DNA from: Gordionus sp. m RMFG-2023
Taxonomy: Eukaryota; Nematomorpha; Gordioida; Chordodea; Parachordodidae
Length of the DNA: 64,000 nucleotides
NCBI RefSeq assembly: GCF_954871325.1
Contig: NC_088776.1
Span: 3,169,985-3,233,984, forward strand
Direction of reading: 5' to 3'
The notes beneath the pieces are model-generated. The model was given only the letters and a program-made list of their open reading frames with translations. It was not told where the DNA came from and made no database searches. Positions within the stretch are counted from its first letter, which is position 1; every line of letters starts with the position of its first letter. Both the position numbers and the translations under genes were made by a program. Below, piece after piece: positions 62,258 to 64,000 of this stretch.

Positions 62258-64000
62258 AGTGTTGTTAAACGGCATAGCCGAGTCGACTTAGCTGCCAAGT
62301 TTCTAGTTGAAGAAACGGCTCCGAAAGTCGATTAAATGGGCCCCATTATTCGACTCGCTTAGTCGGCTAACTTAGATGCGGGTTCAGGGATTTTAGACTT
62401 TAATTTGGTAGAAATTTTGATAACGTGAACTTAAAAAAAACCCAATTTTCTAAAAGAGGTTGGAACACGCCCCGATTCTTATTACCCCGAGTTCGAAGGG
62501 TTACTCTTAGATTGGTCCCTGGTCTCGAAATGCCCAAACAAACAATTTAAAATTTCTGAACCGAGCTTTCTCGTTAATAACTCTATGAGTTTTGACATAG
62601 GTAAAACTACTGAACTCAAGAAAAATAAACGTAGAAAACAAGTACAAATTTTGTTTATTAAATACCATTTAGTTAAAATATCTATTTTATGGCTGACTTG
62701 GATAACACGCATTCTTCATTGCATAGGGATGCATTTTATTTTTACTAAATATAATCTTTATTTATGAAATAACTTACAATTTAATGCAAATATTATAATT
62801 TATTTACAAAAATCTTCCATAATTTAAAATATTAATATCCCATGATTGGAACGATAGGCTATTGCTTGAGAGTAGTAGCCACCATTCTATTTCCGTTATT
62901 TGGCAAGGGCGCAGCTCGGAAAAATAACCTTTCGCTGGCAACCGATGTAGTTTGTTGCCCTATATAATCTCTAGCCATAGTCGATAACTGGAAATCTCTT
63001 GGAATTTCCAGACCACCAGCTAAGAACATCCACTGTCGTTTTTGCCACTTGGATCCGCCAAATAAATCCTCAATCTTTATTTTTATTTCATTATTCCTTT
63101 CTCATAATTTTGTAAAGAGTGACACTCAGTTTTCTAGGTGTAGTTCAATGTCGGAAATGGATTACGAAATTTGGGACAACAAACAACATCGGTCGCCAGC
63201 GAAAGGTTATTTTCCCGAGCTGCCAATGCCCTTACCAAAAAACGGAAATAGAATGTCGTCTACAACTCCCAAACAATGCCTTATCGGTAAATTCATGGGA
63301 CATAAATATTTTAAATTTGAAGGAAAAATTTTTGCAAATAAATAATATTAATATTTTAGCATATTTCATCTGTAATATTACATATAATATAAATGTAAAT
63401 TGCAAGTTATTCCATAAATAAAGATCATATTTAGTAAAAATAAAAAAAGCTATAAAATAGATATTTTAACTGAATGGTGTTTAATAAACAAAATTATATG
63501 TACTTAGGATTCTTTGATGAACTAAACTTCTAGAAGTGAATTCCTACTGTTTTTCCAAGTTTATTCTTCTTGAGTTAAGAAGTTTTACCTTGTCAAAACT
63601 CGAAAGATATAATCGTGCAAGATATTACAAGAGAGCTCGATTCAGAAATCTTAATTGGGCTTTCAGAGACCAATCTAGGAGTAACCTCGAACCCGGGGTA
63701 ATAAGAATCGGGGCAAATTCAAACTCTTTTTTTTTAGAAAACCGGTTTCCGAATAAGTTTCACGTTAACAAAATGTCCACCAAATTAAAGTCTAAAATCC
63801 CTGAACCCGAATTCGGTCGCAGAACCATTTTTAGTTTCGACACAAATATTCTTAAAAACAATATGGAGATAATGTCTTTTTCATAATTTTTGTTCACATT
63901 GTAACCCACCAAACATTTGAGTTAGCCGTTTATAAAAATGGACGCCGACCCAGCGAGTCGACTAAGCGAGCCGGCTCATGCGGCGTTCCTTGATCGGCTT
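62258..64000. mobile_element. Large foldback element (inverted repeat arms over 700 bp), right end off-window
   Basis: The left arm is about 62258-62970, the loop about 62971-63157, and the right arm about 63158 to beyond 64000. Facing segments include GGGTTCAGGGATTTTAGACT (62379) with its inverse near 63800, CCCCGATTCTTATTACCCCG (62471) with its inverse near 63695, and AATAACCTTTCGCTGGCAAC (62921) with its inverse near 63198. The arms look about 85 per cent alike. The left terminus CTAGTGTTGTTAAACGGC is the family B type. ORFs at 62482-62712, 63049-63421 and 63536-63886 lie in the arms and resemble no protein I know. Confidence 0.85.

Noticed and set aside
63049-63886. ORFs of 98-116 residues in the right part of the foldback
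   Set aside because: They overlap each other in different frames, match no known protein and lie in the arms of the inverted repeat. They would only become interesting if other copies preserve the same frame.

Overview
The window is nuclear DNA of an AT-rich, intron-rich, repeat-rich invertebrate animal. The evidence is a filamin with a metazoan C-terminal repeat order, a tandem-domain receptor tyrosine phosphatase and an RBM15/Spenito-type RNA-binding protein, all with GT-AG introns or animal-type architecture. I cannot name the phylum from the sequence alone.

Layout. (1) 680-7109, plus strand: the 3' part of a receptor-type protein tyrosine phosphatase. It runs from the end of the first catalytic domain through a second domain that has lost its catalytic residues to the stop codon; the 5' part lies to the left of the window. 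(2) 12954-15467, plus strand: a single-exon 837-residue Spenito/RBM15 homologue with three RRMs, a charged low-complexity linker and a SPOC domain. (3) About 15.5-32.6 kb: a gene desert of AT-rich DNA with relics of two hAT DNA transposons (one lies just before it, at 9.3-10.8 kb), a broken Ty3/gypsy-like fossil, MITEs and tandem duplications. (4) 33026-62013, minus strand: the 3' half of a filamin gene. Its reading frame holds across every splice junction and covers the equivalents of human filamin repeats 15 to 24; the actin-binding 5' part lies beyond the right edge. (5) 62258-64000: one side and most of the other of a very large inverted repeat (foldback), cut by the window end.

The most interesting biology is in the filamin gene. 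It has two complete, phase-compatible, stop-bearing terminal exons (33026-33312 and 34563-34750). Each encodes its own version of the second half of repeat 24, the dimerisation domain, and one carries an insertion of about 33 residues. It also has a likely internal first exon (54142-54259) at the end of a 7 kb intron, which would make a filamin of about 885 or 918 residues without actin-binding domain, comparable in layout to the short FLN90 form of Drosophila cheerio. A small internal exon (53461-53535) shares the LLHPGF core with this first exon.

The non-coding DNA contains several short palindromic element families, each present in several copies: a 340 bp MITE, a family with TAGTGTTGTTAAA ends, a small GAATTCGCGGCGAAG palindrome, and hAT-like MITEs with GC-rich interiors. 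There are also tRNA-related SINE-like sequences, an RTE-type LINE fragment, a 58 bp minisatellite and a 230 bp AAAG microsatellite that starts a few bases after a splice donor. The three host genes have no evident joint function.
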